Counted from the first letter of the stretch, positions 37,365-49,607 are shown. The stretch: 64,000 nt of DNA from Phycomyces blakesleeanus NRRL 1555(-) (GCF_001638985.1 NW_017265139.1:1178001-1242000), one strand, 5' to 3'. Made by a program: numbers and translations. The notes: generated by a model from the letters alone, not told the origin.

Positions 37365-38327
37365 ATAACTTGGTCCTTAGTCCGAAGATTGATCTTCGGC
37401 TACAAATTTTCATCTTCGGACACGAGGTTTACATTATGCCTATATCAAGTATTTTGTGCAACATAAATCTGAAACACTTCCTTTTGGGGTAGGGCCTAAA
37501 GTCAATCTTCGGCTGAAATTAACTGAAAATAATTACATTTTCAGATACATGATTATCTGTCAAAAGGATCCATTATTTTTATTATCATTATTATAAAGAA
37601 GACAGAGGATATGCAGTAATGCTAAATCTCTATATTCTAAGCTCTTTTTTATTCAAAATATTCCACCAAAGGGAGATACAAACATCCAAAAAACCACCAA
37701 GAAAAAGATGCGTATTGAACTGAATTCCCCATCTTATTTTCTCGTATATCATGTCTTCTATTCCTCTCAAAACAGCTTATATACTCGTTGGGTCCATTCC
37801 AAAAATAAGAGACATGCCAAAAAGGCGTTTGGGAGAACTGTATTGATACATCAACATGGCAAAGCCAAAGATGTTGCTGACTCTTATTTTTGAAATATGT
37901 CAGGTTGATTCCAGGCCAAGTACCATGGTAATACTTTTAATCTCTGGCATAGAAAATCTGAAAAGTTCCATGGATTGAGCTTCGTTGAGTAAGTATAACT
38001 CAAGTCTGCTATACGCTATGTTATGGTTCCTTCTTCGCGTCTCGGTCGAAGCATGATTTTCAGCTTGTTCCTGAAGCTCTCAATGTCTGTTACGAACTAC
38101 TATGCGAAGGTAGATTTCTAAAGACATTTGATAAAAGTTTTATAAGACTTTTTGAACAGTTAAAAGAGTATCAGAACAAAGTTCATATAAAAAATCTTGC
38201 AATACATATATACTCTATCGTTATTGTGGCCTTTATAAAGCAGGTACTTTTGAAGAATATAAGGTCGACTGGATTTTAATTAGCAATTATATTACAACTG
38301 CAATTTTCGGCTTCAGGACCAAGTTAT
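37365..38327. mobile_element. Degenerate DNA-transposon remnant with inverted ends
   Basis: ATAACTTGGTCCT (37365-37377) and AGGACCAAGTTAT (38315-38327) are perfect inverted 13-mers, and similarity continues inward for about 15 bp. Next to the left end is a perfect palindrome CCGAAGATTGATCTTCGG (37382-37399), and ATCTTCGG recurs several times up to 37520, like subterminal binding sites. The inside (37690-38130) is less AT-rich, with a 61-codon open frame, then stops in all frames, suggesting a decayed coding region I cannot name. Confidence 0.55.
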
Positions 38328-38953
38328 CTGATAAGCACACATACACATGTTTGATAGATATAATGCTATATATATGTATAACTCTTGTGATGTTAAACAA
38401 ACCCTCCTTTTTTATTTTTGACTAAATTTATATCTAGTAGTTTGTAAAGACACTGATTTTACAATTTAAATTAGACTCTAACTGGACTTATCATTTGATA
38501 TAAAATCATTATAGTCTTCTTCTTTACATATTTGTTCTATCTTTTTTCTAATATCCTTGTAGTATTCTTTGTTAGAGGCAGCGTTATAAGGATGAAAAGG
38601 CTAAAGAAGAGCAATATTCTATTCCTTTTGCTAATAATAAAGTCAAAAATAAAAATATTTTGCTATAAAAAATCTAAATTTGTTGGACCAATTATAAGAA
38701 AAATAAAATATCTAAAAAGATATAGCTCTACTATATTTAGATTATTTGATTGGATTAGATAAAAAATAATTTGAAATTTAACGAATTGTATTATTCAAAT
38801 TTGTTATAAAAAGGGAAATATGTACCTAAAAATGGTATAATTTTGCTATTTTAAAAGATTTTATTGGATTAAATAAAAAGTAATTTGAACTCTCATAAAT
38901 AGTATTCGCTGTAAATACTTTTAATTTACTAAAATCCAAAATTCTATTGGTAA
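38328..38953. other. Intergenic, AT-rich
   Basis: Very AT-rich. The direct repeat GATTGGATTAGATAAAAAATAA / TTGGATTAAATAAAAAGTAATTTGAA (about 38748 and 38862) is visible. No gene seen. Confidence 0.55.
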
Positions 38954-39042
38954 ATTTTATAACCCCGTAATCGTAGGAATTATATGGATTCGTATATGAT
39001 ATACGGGACCGTATATTTCCTACGATTACGGGGTTATAAAAT
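38954..39042. repeat. 89-bp near-perfect palindrome
   Basis: The left arm begins ATTTTATAACCCCGTAATCG and the right arm ends CGATTACGGGGTTATAAAAT. The outer 26 bp pair perfectly and the inner 18 bp pair with five mismatches, leaving almost no loop. It looks like a compact hairpin MITE or a strong cruciform. It has no coding content. Confidence 0.8.
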
Positions 39043-39358
39043 CTGCCATTTACTACAGTGGTATTATAAATTTTAATTTTTTTTTTTAAATTTTTTTTTA
39101 TTTATTTATTTTTTTTCTAGTCAAAAAAAAAAAAAAAAAATTCCTCCTTGTAAAGTAGCTGTGGTTCGAACACAGGTCGCACTTCTTTTTCTTCTTCTTT
39201 TTCTTCTTCTTCTTACATTAATTATTTTTATTATTATTATTATTATTATTTCTCATTCATTGTATGATATCTATAGAGTAGCATCGACTACAAACAAAAC
39301 AAAAAAGTACTTGAAGTTTTATTGCATATATCCATCATAATACATAGAAACTCTCATC
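39043..39358 (-). other. Possible tRNA-like/SINE fragment, then SAMDC promoter
   Basis: On the minus strand near 39154-39170 the sequence CTGTG-TTCGAAC-CACAG is a perfect T-arm (5-bp stem, canonical seven-base loop) and a box-B match. It is followed by an 18-base T-run (39122-39140, minus reading) like a Pol III terminator. No D-arm, anticodon arm or box A is visible upstream, so it is at most a tRNA-derived fragment. The CTT/TTC and ATT microsatellites next to it are promoter-proximal to the plus-strand gene. Confidence 0.35.
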
Positions 39359-40995
39359 ATGGACGAACTCAACGTGTGCACTCAAGGTGAAAATTACTCG
39401 GCCCAACAAGGTTCCTTCGAAGGACCAGAGAAACTACTCGAAATCTGGTTTTCACCAGCATCCGAAAGCTTGCGAGACCACCAGAACCTCAAAAAAGCTT
39501 CTTCTTCATCATCACTCTCTTCCTCCTCCTCCTCCTCTTCTTCTTCGTCCTCTTCACCCTCACCATCCTCTTCTACACAAGATCTATCAGAATCACATCC
39601 ACCTAGCCCAAAAGACTCTCTCACAGGTCTACGCACCGTTTCTCGTGCAGTCTGGGATGATATGCTGGCCATTGTAAAGTGTACAGTCCTAAATGTTATC
39701 ACAAGCACCGATGTAGATGCCTATCTTTTGAGGTAAACAGAACAAACGACCAAATCAACCGAAAAAAAGTAAATGTAAAAACTCAAGCAGGATCAATTAC
39801 TCAATTATTATTATTTTCACTTTTCTTGCTGTTGTTGGAACATCTTGGTATTATTAGTGAATCATCCATGTTTGTCTATCCCCACAAGATCATCATCAAG
39901 ACCTGCGGCACAACCACCTTGCTATTGGCACTTGATCGCTTACTGGAAATTGCTCATGAAACCTGTGGCTTTGAAAAAGTCTGGCGTGTGTTCTATTCTC
40001 GTAAAGCATTCATGTTCCCTGAGCGTCAAAGTGGTCCACATAGATCTTGGGATAACGAGGTTGATTTTCTTGATCGTTATTTCGGTATGCAATACAATAT
40101 ATATAATTATGCTTTGAGTTTATTTTTTTGCTTTAAAAGACAAGAACAAACAAACAAATCCAAACCCAAATCCAAATTATCGATGTCTAATATACATACA
40201 TATATATATATTTCATTAGACAATGGATCGGCGTACAAGATCGGCAAGATTGAAAGTGACAGCTGGTTCCTGTACATTACCAAGCCAGCAGACGATGTAC
40301 TTCATCACCCTCAACCACGCACACATCCACATGCTCACCTACAAGCCGCCGCTCACGAACAGGATTACATGAGTGGGGCATCGACACCATGCGCATCAGA
40401 CAGCGAAGATCTATCTCCGTTTGGTAACCAAGGTCATCCTTCTTACCCTGACCAAACTGTCGAGATTCTTATGACACGCCTCGGAAAAGAGAAGATGAAG
40501 AAATTCTACCACGATTCTGAAAAGACAGAACCTGGAACGGTCGGTGGACGGTGGGTTGACGCTGAGACTGGAATCGGGGCGCTTTATCCCGACGCGCTGC
40601 TGGATTCTTTTCTGTTTGAGCCCTGTGGCTACTCATCCAATGGACTGGCTGGCACACGCTACTTCACTATCCACGTTACACCTGAAGACAACTGCTCGTA
40701 CGCCTCATTTGAGACTAACATTCCGGTTGAAAACTCGCACAGCGAACGCGGAAAACAGGCAGGCGTGACTCCAATTGAAGCCTTGGTGAGCCAGGTGGTC
40801 AAGGTGTTTGATCCCCAGAGTTTCACTGTCACATTCTTTACATCTCACCACAAGGAGCATCACAGCCACAGCCACATGGTACGATCAATGGTTCATGTCA
40901 AGGGCTACAAGCGAACCGATCGTACATTGTATGAATTTGATGGATATGACTTGGTCTATGGCCACTACACAAAGCAAGAATTTGATCTTTTATAA
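39359..40995 (+). CDS. SPE2: S-adenosylmethionine decarboxylase proenzyme
   Basis: Three exons (39359-39732, 39858-40084, 40220-40995) give 458 residues. FEGPEKLLEIWF near residue 20 is the family's start motif. Exon 2 opens with SESSMFVYP: self-cleavage between Glu126 and Ser127 would make the pyruvoyl cofactor. KTCGTTTLL supplies the catalytic Cys (about 141). Later landmarks are YFDNGSAYKIG and FTIHVTPEDNCSYASFETN. The enzyme makes decarboxylated AdoMet, the aminopropyl donor for spermidine and spermine, in the cytosol. An inserted poly-Ser stretch (about residues 47-70) is unusual and low-complexity. The intron sits inside the cleavage-site Ser codon, so splicing is needed to make the processing site. 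I see no obvious regulatory uORF in the short leader. Confidence 0.94.
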
Positions 40996-42176
40996 TAAAT
41001 AATTAAATAATTAAATAAATAAAATATTATATTATATAATTGTAATATAATAAAATAGAATATATAAAAGGATAAAACTTGGGAATTTTAATATTAACAA
41101 AAACAAAAGCAGAAGAAGAAGAAGAAGAAGAAGAAGAAGAAGAAAATTACTGATATTTCATAGCGTTTTATGTAATGTAATGCCATGTAGTGTAATGTAG
41201 TGTAGTGTAGTGTAGTGTAGTGTAGTGTAAGGTTATTTCTGACACTCTAAAGCCGTTTGAGTTTATTTTTCTTCTTTTGTGTACAACTAACGATAGCCAC
41301 ACTTTTCTACCTTTTCAGAATAACTGCGCCCACAAAATTAATATTAATAAGTACTGATAGATATATAGATATTGTTTCAATTGATTGGTTAATTGACATT
41401 TCTAGGCCATTGTTTTATTCTTGTTCTTGTGTGCTTTAATAACCTAATTATATAGATGTATAATATGTATTAGTAATGAATCTCCTAGGTATTATTAGGA
41501 ATAAGAGTTTTTACTTGGCAATTACTATCAAAACAATGAACAAGTTGAATGCAAAGGATCAATGATAATGAATAGTAAAAAGAAGATTCCTCCAACATAG
41601 ATATTCAAATTATTTGTTTCCATGGTAATGACAATACAGCAAAAGAAAATTTATATATTTATACACCAAATAATCATAATACTAATAACAGTGATGTGAA
41701 AAAAAAATAGAGATGGAATTGATGGACGTCTTGGAGCAAAGCCTCTTATTGAATATCTACAATCACAAAAAAAAACTCATCATATTCTTATTTTGACTCC
41801 CAAATTCAACAGAACCATATAAAATATAAGACCAGAATACATAAAATACAAATAGGAATATGTCGCTTTTTAGTTTTTGGCTTTCTGTGCCTAGCAATTC
41901 CAAAAAGAGGATAACCTTATTTCACAGCCCCTCTCCCTTGTTCCTTTTTTTTTATATGTATATAATATTTTTCCCCCTCCGTTCCCTTCATTGTCCATTG
42001 TAATCTAAAGTACTTCTTATAGGACCCTTCAACTTTCCTATCTTTAATTCTCCTTTCTTTTCTTCTTTTTTTTCATTTATATATATCCAGTCTCTCTCTC
42101 TCTTTCTTTTCTTCTTTCTCTCTGGATCTCTATTTTTTTTTTAACAAAAGAGAAGGCTCTGTTTTTATTTTTTCTA
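40996..42176. other. Intergenic with simple repeats
   Basis: AGA repeat (41111-41144), GTGTA pentamer repeat (about 41178-41230), then AT-rich DNA and a pyrimidine-rich leader (42040-42130) of the next gene. No gene seen. Confidence 0.6.
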
Positions 42177-44265
42177 ATGAGACCCGGAATCGCACAAACT
42201 TGCTCCAAGATGGGCAAGTACTTTCTCATTGTCTATGCATTAGCATCAGTCATCTACACCGCCCACTACTTTTACACCACCTACGACCGCACTTCGACCT
42301 CAGAAAAGCCACTTTCTGCATTTGCACACGTAGAACCACAAAATAGACACGTTCAACAAGAGCACCTTAGAGGATTCTCTTCAAACGTAAACTGGGCCTC
42401 TGGTCAAGGTAAAATAGACAGATAAATAATGTATATAATGTATATAATGTATATAATGTATATAATGTATATAATGTATATAATGTATATAATGTATATA
42501 ATGTATGTAATTAAGGTTAATAGAATTAATATATAGCAATTTCAAATTTACTTGGCATTTTTATTTTAGTTTACAACTATAGAAAAATGTATAAATTTGT
42601 ACAAATTTATATTAATCAAGACATTTTATTTATTTGAAAACCTTTTCCCTTCTTTTTTTTTGTGCACATAATATAGACGTCGTACAGTCTGTCTCTGAAG
42701 ATTTTATTTTGTCAAAGGTCTTTTCGGATGCTATGGGACCTTCGAATGTCATGTCTTACTACTACAAGGCCTCTTCTTCATTTGAACAAGAAGATATTAC
42801 CATGTCAACCCTCGTAACCCGTAATCGTTTTATGGTCCTCAGTCGATTGGCCAGCCATTACAAAGGTAACAAATCAAATCAAATCAAATCAAATCAAGCA
42901 CTATTATGTATATATATATATATATCTTTCTTTCCTTAAAAGATCCGCCACTGTCGGGTGATCTATTATTTTCCACATTAGTATTATTTCTGTGTTCCTC
43001 GTGTTCATAAGCCTAAATTTTTATTTATTTATTTATTTATTTATTATATTATATTATATTATATTGTATTGTATTACTACTTTACTACTACTATTCTTTA
43101 CAACAATTATTTATCTGTGCAGAAAAGAAAATTAATTAACCAACCAATCAATCAATCAATCAAAAAAATTTAAACTTAAATTTAAATTTAAATGCACCGC
43201 CAATTATTGTTTATTGATCAAAATATACAAACTATACAAACTATACAAAAACAGGTCCTATATCTGCAGCAATTCATGTAAACGATGACGAAACAAAAGA
43301 ACTAGTCCTTCAAGAACTTGAAGAGATGGTCGCAACCAACCCAGATGTACGGAAATTCGTTGATATCCATCTTATCCTCGACAATTTTGACCGCCAATTC
43401 AATATGTGGCGCAATGTTGCCAAGCTGTTCGCAAGAACTGACTATGTTATGATGCTCGACGTCGACTTCCACCTCTGCACAGATTTCCGTCAGAGAATCC
43501 GCACCAATCCAGAAATCATGGACAAGCTTCGGTCCGGAAGAGCTGCGTTTGTAGTACCTGCCTTTGAATTTACCGTCCAAGACGACGGACTGAACTCGAC
43601 CACCTTCCCAGCCTCCAAGGAAGCCTTGATCAAAGAGGTCGATAGTGGAAAACTGGACATGTTCCACAAGTCGTGGCTCAGAGGTCATGGCTCGACCAAC
43701 TACGCCCGCTGGTATCCTTCTCAAGAGATCTATCAGGTGGACACCTATGACTTTTCGTATGAACCCTATATTATCTACAAAAAGAATGGAACCCCATGGT
43801 GTGATGAGCGATTCATTGGATATGGTGCAAACAAGGCTGCATGTTTGTACGAAATATATCTTTCCGGAGTGGACTATTGGGTACTTCCCGAAGATTTTCT
43901 CATTCATCAGACCCACAAATACTTGGAAGAAGCACGTCGAAAAGAGGTATGTATTATATATATCTTTTCATGTCCTTTAAGAAAACAAAGAGATAGAAAG
44001 AATGAAAGAATGAAAGAATGCGAGCAAAATATCACATCCAATTTATTAATTATTAATTATTTACTTACTTTCTTGCTGGTCTGTTTGCTCTTAGCGTCAA
44101 TACAACCGTAAACTGTACAGTAATTTTAGAGAAGAGATATGCCTAAGATACTCACGGATGTTCTATTCCTCTGGAGAATGGGACACTGATCGAGCAAGCA
44201 ATCTAAAGGGAGAATGTGAAAAGATTCGTGGATTCAGATCTACTATGCATGCCTCCACCCTCTAA
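42177..44265 (+). CDS. GT49 (LARGE/B4GAT1-type) glycosyltransferase, type II membrane protein
   Basis: Four exons (42177-42408, 42677-42865, 43255-43946, 44095-44265) give 427 residues. A short cytosolic tail precedes one membrane anchor (KYFLIVYALASVIYTAHYFY, about 13-32), then a stem. The catalytic domain shows NVAKLFARTDYVMMLDVDFH with the DxD metal/nucleotide-sugar motif at 209-211, then YEPYIIYKKNGTPWCDERFIG and GVDYWVLPEDFLIHQTH, the classic GT49 C-terminal landmarks. Such enzymes transfer glucuronic acid or related sugars in the Golgi lumen. The acceptor in zygomycete fungi is unknown, perhaps glucuronic-acid-containing wall polysaccharide (inference). The last exon lies beyond the ORF of exon 3 and ends MHASTL. 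Confidence 0.88.
42426..42510. repeat. ATGTATATA minisatellite in intron 1
   Basis: About nine copies of a 9-bp unit (ATGTATATA) inside the first intron of the GT49 gene. Confidence 0.85.
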
Positions 44266-44454
44266 ACTAAAGATTCAAAATCAATATATATACAACGCAC
44301 AACATAGTACAGCACAGCACAGGACAACAAAACGCTCATTCACTCACTCACTCACTCGCATTACACACATTGCACTTACAAAAAACACCTTTCTACCTCT
44401 TTATCTCTCTCTATATATTACTATTGTTCTTCTCTGTCATTTTCTCTTTAAACG

Positions 44455-44488
<34 letters not shown>

Positions 44489-45032
44489 CACTATAGTTAT
44501 ATATTGTCTCAAAGGGGTTCTTCTTCTTCTTCTTTTACATAATCAGCTAAAACATTCTTCACGTACAGCATACTTACAAAATTATATCAACCTTCTTTAT
44601 TTCCTCTTCTTCTTCTTCTTTTCTTCCTTTTGATTTCCTTTTTTAAATATTAAAGACAAAGAAGTATGTGTGCGGTCAACGTACATATTAAAGAAATACA
44701 AACCCGGTTTAATATACATATTACAGAAACATAACATAATATAATATATTTACTTCAATTCATTTTTAAATAAATAAAATAAAAATAAATTCTAATAATT
44801 GAATTCCAGTTATTTGGATTCAAAACACATATTTTTGTGTACATTTCAGATACAAAATGTTTAATTAAACTACCTTGAATACACATATGTATGTATGTAT
44901 GCATAAGTATAAGCCTATACATATATAAACATCACTATAATTCAATACCTCCTTTTCTTTCTTTCTCGCTCTATCATCTTCTTTGTTTACTTGTTTCCAA
45001 TTGACTTTTAGTTAAAGAAAAAAAAAACAGAT
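44266..45032. other. Intergenic
   Basis: Simple repeats: CACTCACT near 44339, a CA tract (44455-44476) and CTT runs. A pyrimidine-rich stretch (44945-45010) precedes the lipase ATG. No gene seen. Confidence 0.6.
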
Positions 45033-46690
45033 ATGGAAACATTAGGGTTAAAAAACCACAATCCAAGCCCTAACCCTAGCTCTAACCCTAACCCTGACCC
45101 TAACCCTAACCCTGACCCTAACCTTCTTCTGATGGAATCCAGCAACAGTATCCCTCAAACAAGGACCATCAAAACACTTGCCACAACTTCCCACAGTCTG
45201 CCTAGTTTGATCTTGTCAAAGATCTATTCTTTCCTGCAAAATGTAGATTACAATAAAATAAAATAAATACATATTATCTAAAGAAAAGAAGTACATAAGA
45301 ATACATCCATACATATATATAGATATAGATATAGATATAGATATAGATTTAGATTTAGATATTTATTTATATATAGCAGTTGTATTATAGGTCTCGATCT
45401 AGTCAAGAAAATCTGATTAAATATCATCAAAACCTCCTAAAATCGGCAAAGACCTACCAAGAATGGTTCGAGACAGCAAATGCTCTAGACTGCACACAGG
45501 GTCTTGAGGAATGGCAGAATCTTCACCAATCGTCTGATTATGATTGGGAATTGATCCAGACACGTCTAAGTCAACTACAGGCTACTCGTAAATCAAATCC
45601 CTCCATCAGCCAAACCATTTTTCAGCTTCAAACAAATATGACCCGTAACCTTGGAGACATGTCAAGCCCAAAAGTAAAACACATACATGAATATATATAT
45701 ATATATATATAAATGTATATATGTATATTAATTATCTATTATTATTGTTATTATTACAAGTTGTACAGCAAATTCCTCACAGGAACAAAGAGTTTGATTA
45801 ATTCATACCTCGATGAAGTTGTCATGCAACTCAATTGGATATGCGATCATCCAATCGACTCAGATCAAGAGTCAGAACTGACATTTGAAGCAAAGCATAC
45901 ATTTTTTATGAATACACGCCAAGTATTTGGTCGAACTGCAATTATGCTTAGTGGAGGTGGTTCAATAGGCAAGTACACACTTACAAACACATATTAAAAT
46001 AATAATACTGTTCTCGTTTAGGTCTGTGTCATCTTGGTGTACTCCACTGTCTGTTCAAAGAAAAGCTCTTACCACGCATCATATCCGGTACATCGGCCGG
46101 AAGTGTAGTCGCAGCGGTCGTGTGTACAAGAACAGATGAAGATCTAGCAATATCCTTTGACCATATTTCTGACTATAACTTTGTAAATTACTGTTACTAT
46201 TACTCCTTATTATCTAATAATCAATATATATATATAGAAAAGAATAACGAAATTTTAATTACTACAAATCTTCATATGCTGACATTTGGATCTATATTTG
46301 AATTTACAGGAAATGTTTGAAGAGATTGAGCACCCTGATACTCCATTAAGACGGCTACAAAGACTATTGTCAAAAGGAGGGTTATTTGATCCCGAGGTTT
46401 TGAAAAAATCGATTATAGACAATGTTGGAAACGTTACATTTCAGGTACAAAACTCACAGTCAGACCAACAATAAAGAGAGAGAGAGAGAGAGAGAGAGAA
46501 AAGAATATTTTTTGCATATATATATGTCTAATTTATTAACTTTGATGTAGGAAGCTTTTAATCGATCTCACAGAATTCTCAATATAGCTGTCAGTACAAA
46601 TACACTACATGATATGCCACAGTTATTGAATTATCTCACAGCACCAGATGTGGTAATACTCAAATAAAAAAACCGTTTCACTTGACTGAT

Positions 46691-46723
<33 letters not shown>

Positions 46724-48014
46724 CTGTAGCTTGTTTGGTCTGCAGTGCAAGTACATATGTAGCTCAAACTTGCTGTAGAATATTAATGCGTTGTATATGT
46801 AATTTTGTGCAGATTAAGCTCTTGCGCAGTGCCTTTTATCTATGCACCTGCACAACTAATGGCAAGAGATAAGAACGGAAACACAGTTCCTTGGGACCCA
46901 TCTAACGCAAAGGGATACATGGACGGAACAGTAGACAAGTAAGTGTATTAGAATATAGATAAAAGAGTCAAGCAAAAATAATTGGTTGTTGTTTTATTTT
47001 TCTGCAGCGATCTTCCAATGGAAAAACTATCAGAGTTATTTCACATAAACCACTTTATAGTCTGTCAAGGTATATTTATATTTGTATTTGTATTTGCATT
47101 TATTTTATTTTATTTTATTTTTCATTCCAACCAAATTTGTAGTAAATCCACATGTGTGGCCATTTATGTCTAATAGCCACACGACTCAAGCTAGTCAAGT
47201 AACGTCCTTTTGCCTAAGAATCATCAAGAATGAGTGTCAGCATCGATTTACTCAAGCAAGTGCAGACTCAATATGTATATACCACTAATAATTATAACCG
47301 TAGTGATAATGACAATGATGATGATGATGATGATATGTTGTTATAGATGAAGGAGATCGGTGTGATGCCGCTCTTGTTTCACAAACTTAATGCGGTATTT
47401 GATCAAAAATACACCGGTGATATTACGATTGTGCCTGAGCTTGGCAAGATGGATTTTATCAGGGTCTTGTCGAACCCAACAACATGGGATTTAGAATCAT
47501 TTATTATGTGTGGAGAGCGAGCAACATGGCCGAGTAAGTTGAGAATCGGTTAATAAATCAATTTTACCAACCGATCAATTGATTTGATTTGATTTGATCT
47601 TTTTTATTTTGACACTGACAAATTGACCTAAAAGAGATGGAAATTATCAAAAACAGTTTGAGGGTTGAATTGGCAATAGACGCTATTCTATACCGCTTGA
47701 GATTATCCCAGTTCTCTGGTATTGAGTCTCATCAACTCAGTTTACCACTTCTTGACCACCATGAACCTTGCACGAGTGACATCGAGGGCGTGGTTTCCGA
47801 CGACTGCCGCGCTCAGAAACCGACCCGAGCAAGGCCTGGTCTGGCAAAACATCATTCCAAGAGTGCACACATTATACGCCAGTATTCAGAATCCGCTAGC
47901 TTTGAACAAGAATCAGGTGGTTCCCAAACCAATCCTAAAGAACAAAGAAGGAAGGACAGGTCCAAGGATCGAAAGCTGAAAAGAAAGCTTTACATGACTG
48001 TGAATAATACATAA
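45033..48014 (+). CDS. Patatin-like triacylglycerol lipase (TGL3/4/5-SDP1 family)
   Basis: Twelve exons: 45033-45242, 45380-45673, 45761-45968, 46022-46182, 46310-46444, 46551-46652, 46730-46746, 46813-46938, 47008-47069, 47143-47255, 47347-47533 and 47635-48014. They close to 664 residues. YQEWFETANALD and the preceding YYRSRSSQEN segment are the DUF3336-type N-terminal region. The patatin domain has GGGSIG (233-238, oxyanion), GTSAG (Ser262 nucleophile) and DG (Asp413). WSAVLSSCAVPF and YTGDITIVPEL are family landmarks. It would hydrolyse storage triacylglycerol on lipid droplets. Three introns (after exons 3, 7 and 10) use GC donors, all reading GCAAGT; each is required to keep conserved residues in frame. 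Exon 7 is only 17 nt. The first intron donor (GTAGAT) is weak. Exon 1 encodes an Asn-Pro repeat from telomere-like DNA. Confidence 0.88.
45068..45123 (+). repeat. Telomere-like CCCTAA array inside a coding exon
   Basis: Roughly nine CCCTAA-type hexamers with some CCCTGA/CCCTAG/TCTAAC variants, lying in the first coding exon of the lipase and read as Asn-Pro/Asp-Pro repeats. Confidence 0.85.
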
Positions 48015-49079
48015 TAAACTTTTACTTTGATTTCCTTGCCTTTCTTTCTCCCTCTTCTTTACATACTTATTCACTTACTTACTTACATTTATAATGAACA
48101 ATTAAATGAATCTCTTGGTTTATATCGATTGAGAGAAGAAGAAAAAAGGCGGATAAAATAATACCAAATATTTGGGATAATTGAGAGGTTTTTTTTTATT
48201 TTTTTTTAATTATTGTTTTATTGCTCGGTAGATCTTACTATTATGAGATCTACTGTGCTCCAGACTATATTCCATAATCAGATCGGATAAAAGAAATCCT
48301 TATGTACAAATATCGATACAGAATAGCTTCCTTTCACGTACAGTTTATTTATTAATTTTTTATTTATTTTTCCTTTTAAAAAAATAATCTTTAATAATTT
48401 TTTGATGTACAAATTTTTTGTGTATTTTGTGTATTTTTTTGTATCTAATTATTAATATTATTTTCCCCGCCAATTACCGCTCTCATTCTGATTTATTTAT
48501 ATATATTACACATGCTATTGTATGTAGTGTAGTTGGTGTATGGACTGTATGTAAGGTATCTTTTTTTTTCTCTCTCTATTATTAATAAATGTCCACGTGA
48601 TTAAATAGCACTAAATCCTAAATTTTCATCTATGGGTTCCTCTTTGTTCTCTTTGTTTCAGTTTCTATTTTCTATTATTATTATTATTTTTGACTTGCAC
48701 AACCAAAAAAGGGTATTATATCCTCCTCCCCGCATGTGGATCCTTGTATGTTCATTTTTTACAGAAATGGGAGAAAGGGGGAGGGGATTTTTTTTATATA
48801 TAAAATAATAATCACGTGGCATTCTCAGAGAGTTTGATTCGGAAAACATGCAAGCTACAGTATAATCCGAAATCTCCGTTGTGTGTGTAGAGCTGCGTAC
48901 ATTGTACAATATATACATATAATATAAATAATTTCACGTCTTAGTATAAACGTGTATAGTGTGTTATTTAGAAGCAGAATGGGCGCACTGTCCATAAATT
49001 TATGTGTGTATGTGTGTATGTGCGTGTATTTAGTGAAACAATGATGAGTGTATGAAGAAGAAGAAAACGAAAACGAACG

Positions 49080-49130
<51 letters not shown>

Positions 49131-49607
49131 TGATGATGGTCAGTTAGGAGAAAAACCTAGGTTAAAGAAGTAAATAGTATAAAGCATAAAAAAAAAACAA
49201 AAAAGTAGAAGAAGTACTGATAGTAGAAATGATTGAAATGTAAAGGAAAGGTGCATGAGTTTTTTGGTTGGGTTTGCTTTTGTGTAATGAAAAAAGAAAA
49301 GGTGTAGAGAAATGAACGTCAAGCAAAAATGAAAAAGAAAATGAGCGAATGAATGAGAATGAATAAATGAATGAATAAATTAATGAATGAAAGAATATCA
49401 AAAGAACAAAAAATATGATGGTCTTTCTTTAGTACAAAAGTTCATCTGAAAGTTTCGGTGACTAGAAAGAAAATAAGAAGATGAAGAAATATATATATAT
49501 ATACACAATGTAAGGATGTTTCTTTTTAAAGAAGAAGAAAAAAAACAAAAAAGGAAAATAGAAGAAGTACTCCAGCCCATCGATGCTTTTGTGGTATGAG
49601 TACATTA
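48015..49607. other. Intergenic between convergent genes
   Basis: 3' regions of the lipase (plus) and bHLH gene (minus). It holds a GA microsatellite (49085-49123) and GAAT/AATGAATGA repeats (49346-49392). ORFs on the minus strand here are low-complexity Phe/Ser frames. No gene seen. Confidence 0.6.

Noticed and set aside
39154..39170. A complete tRNA gene
   Set aside because: Only the T-arm is present; no D-arm, anticodon arm or acceptor pairing is found.
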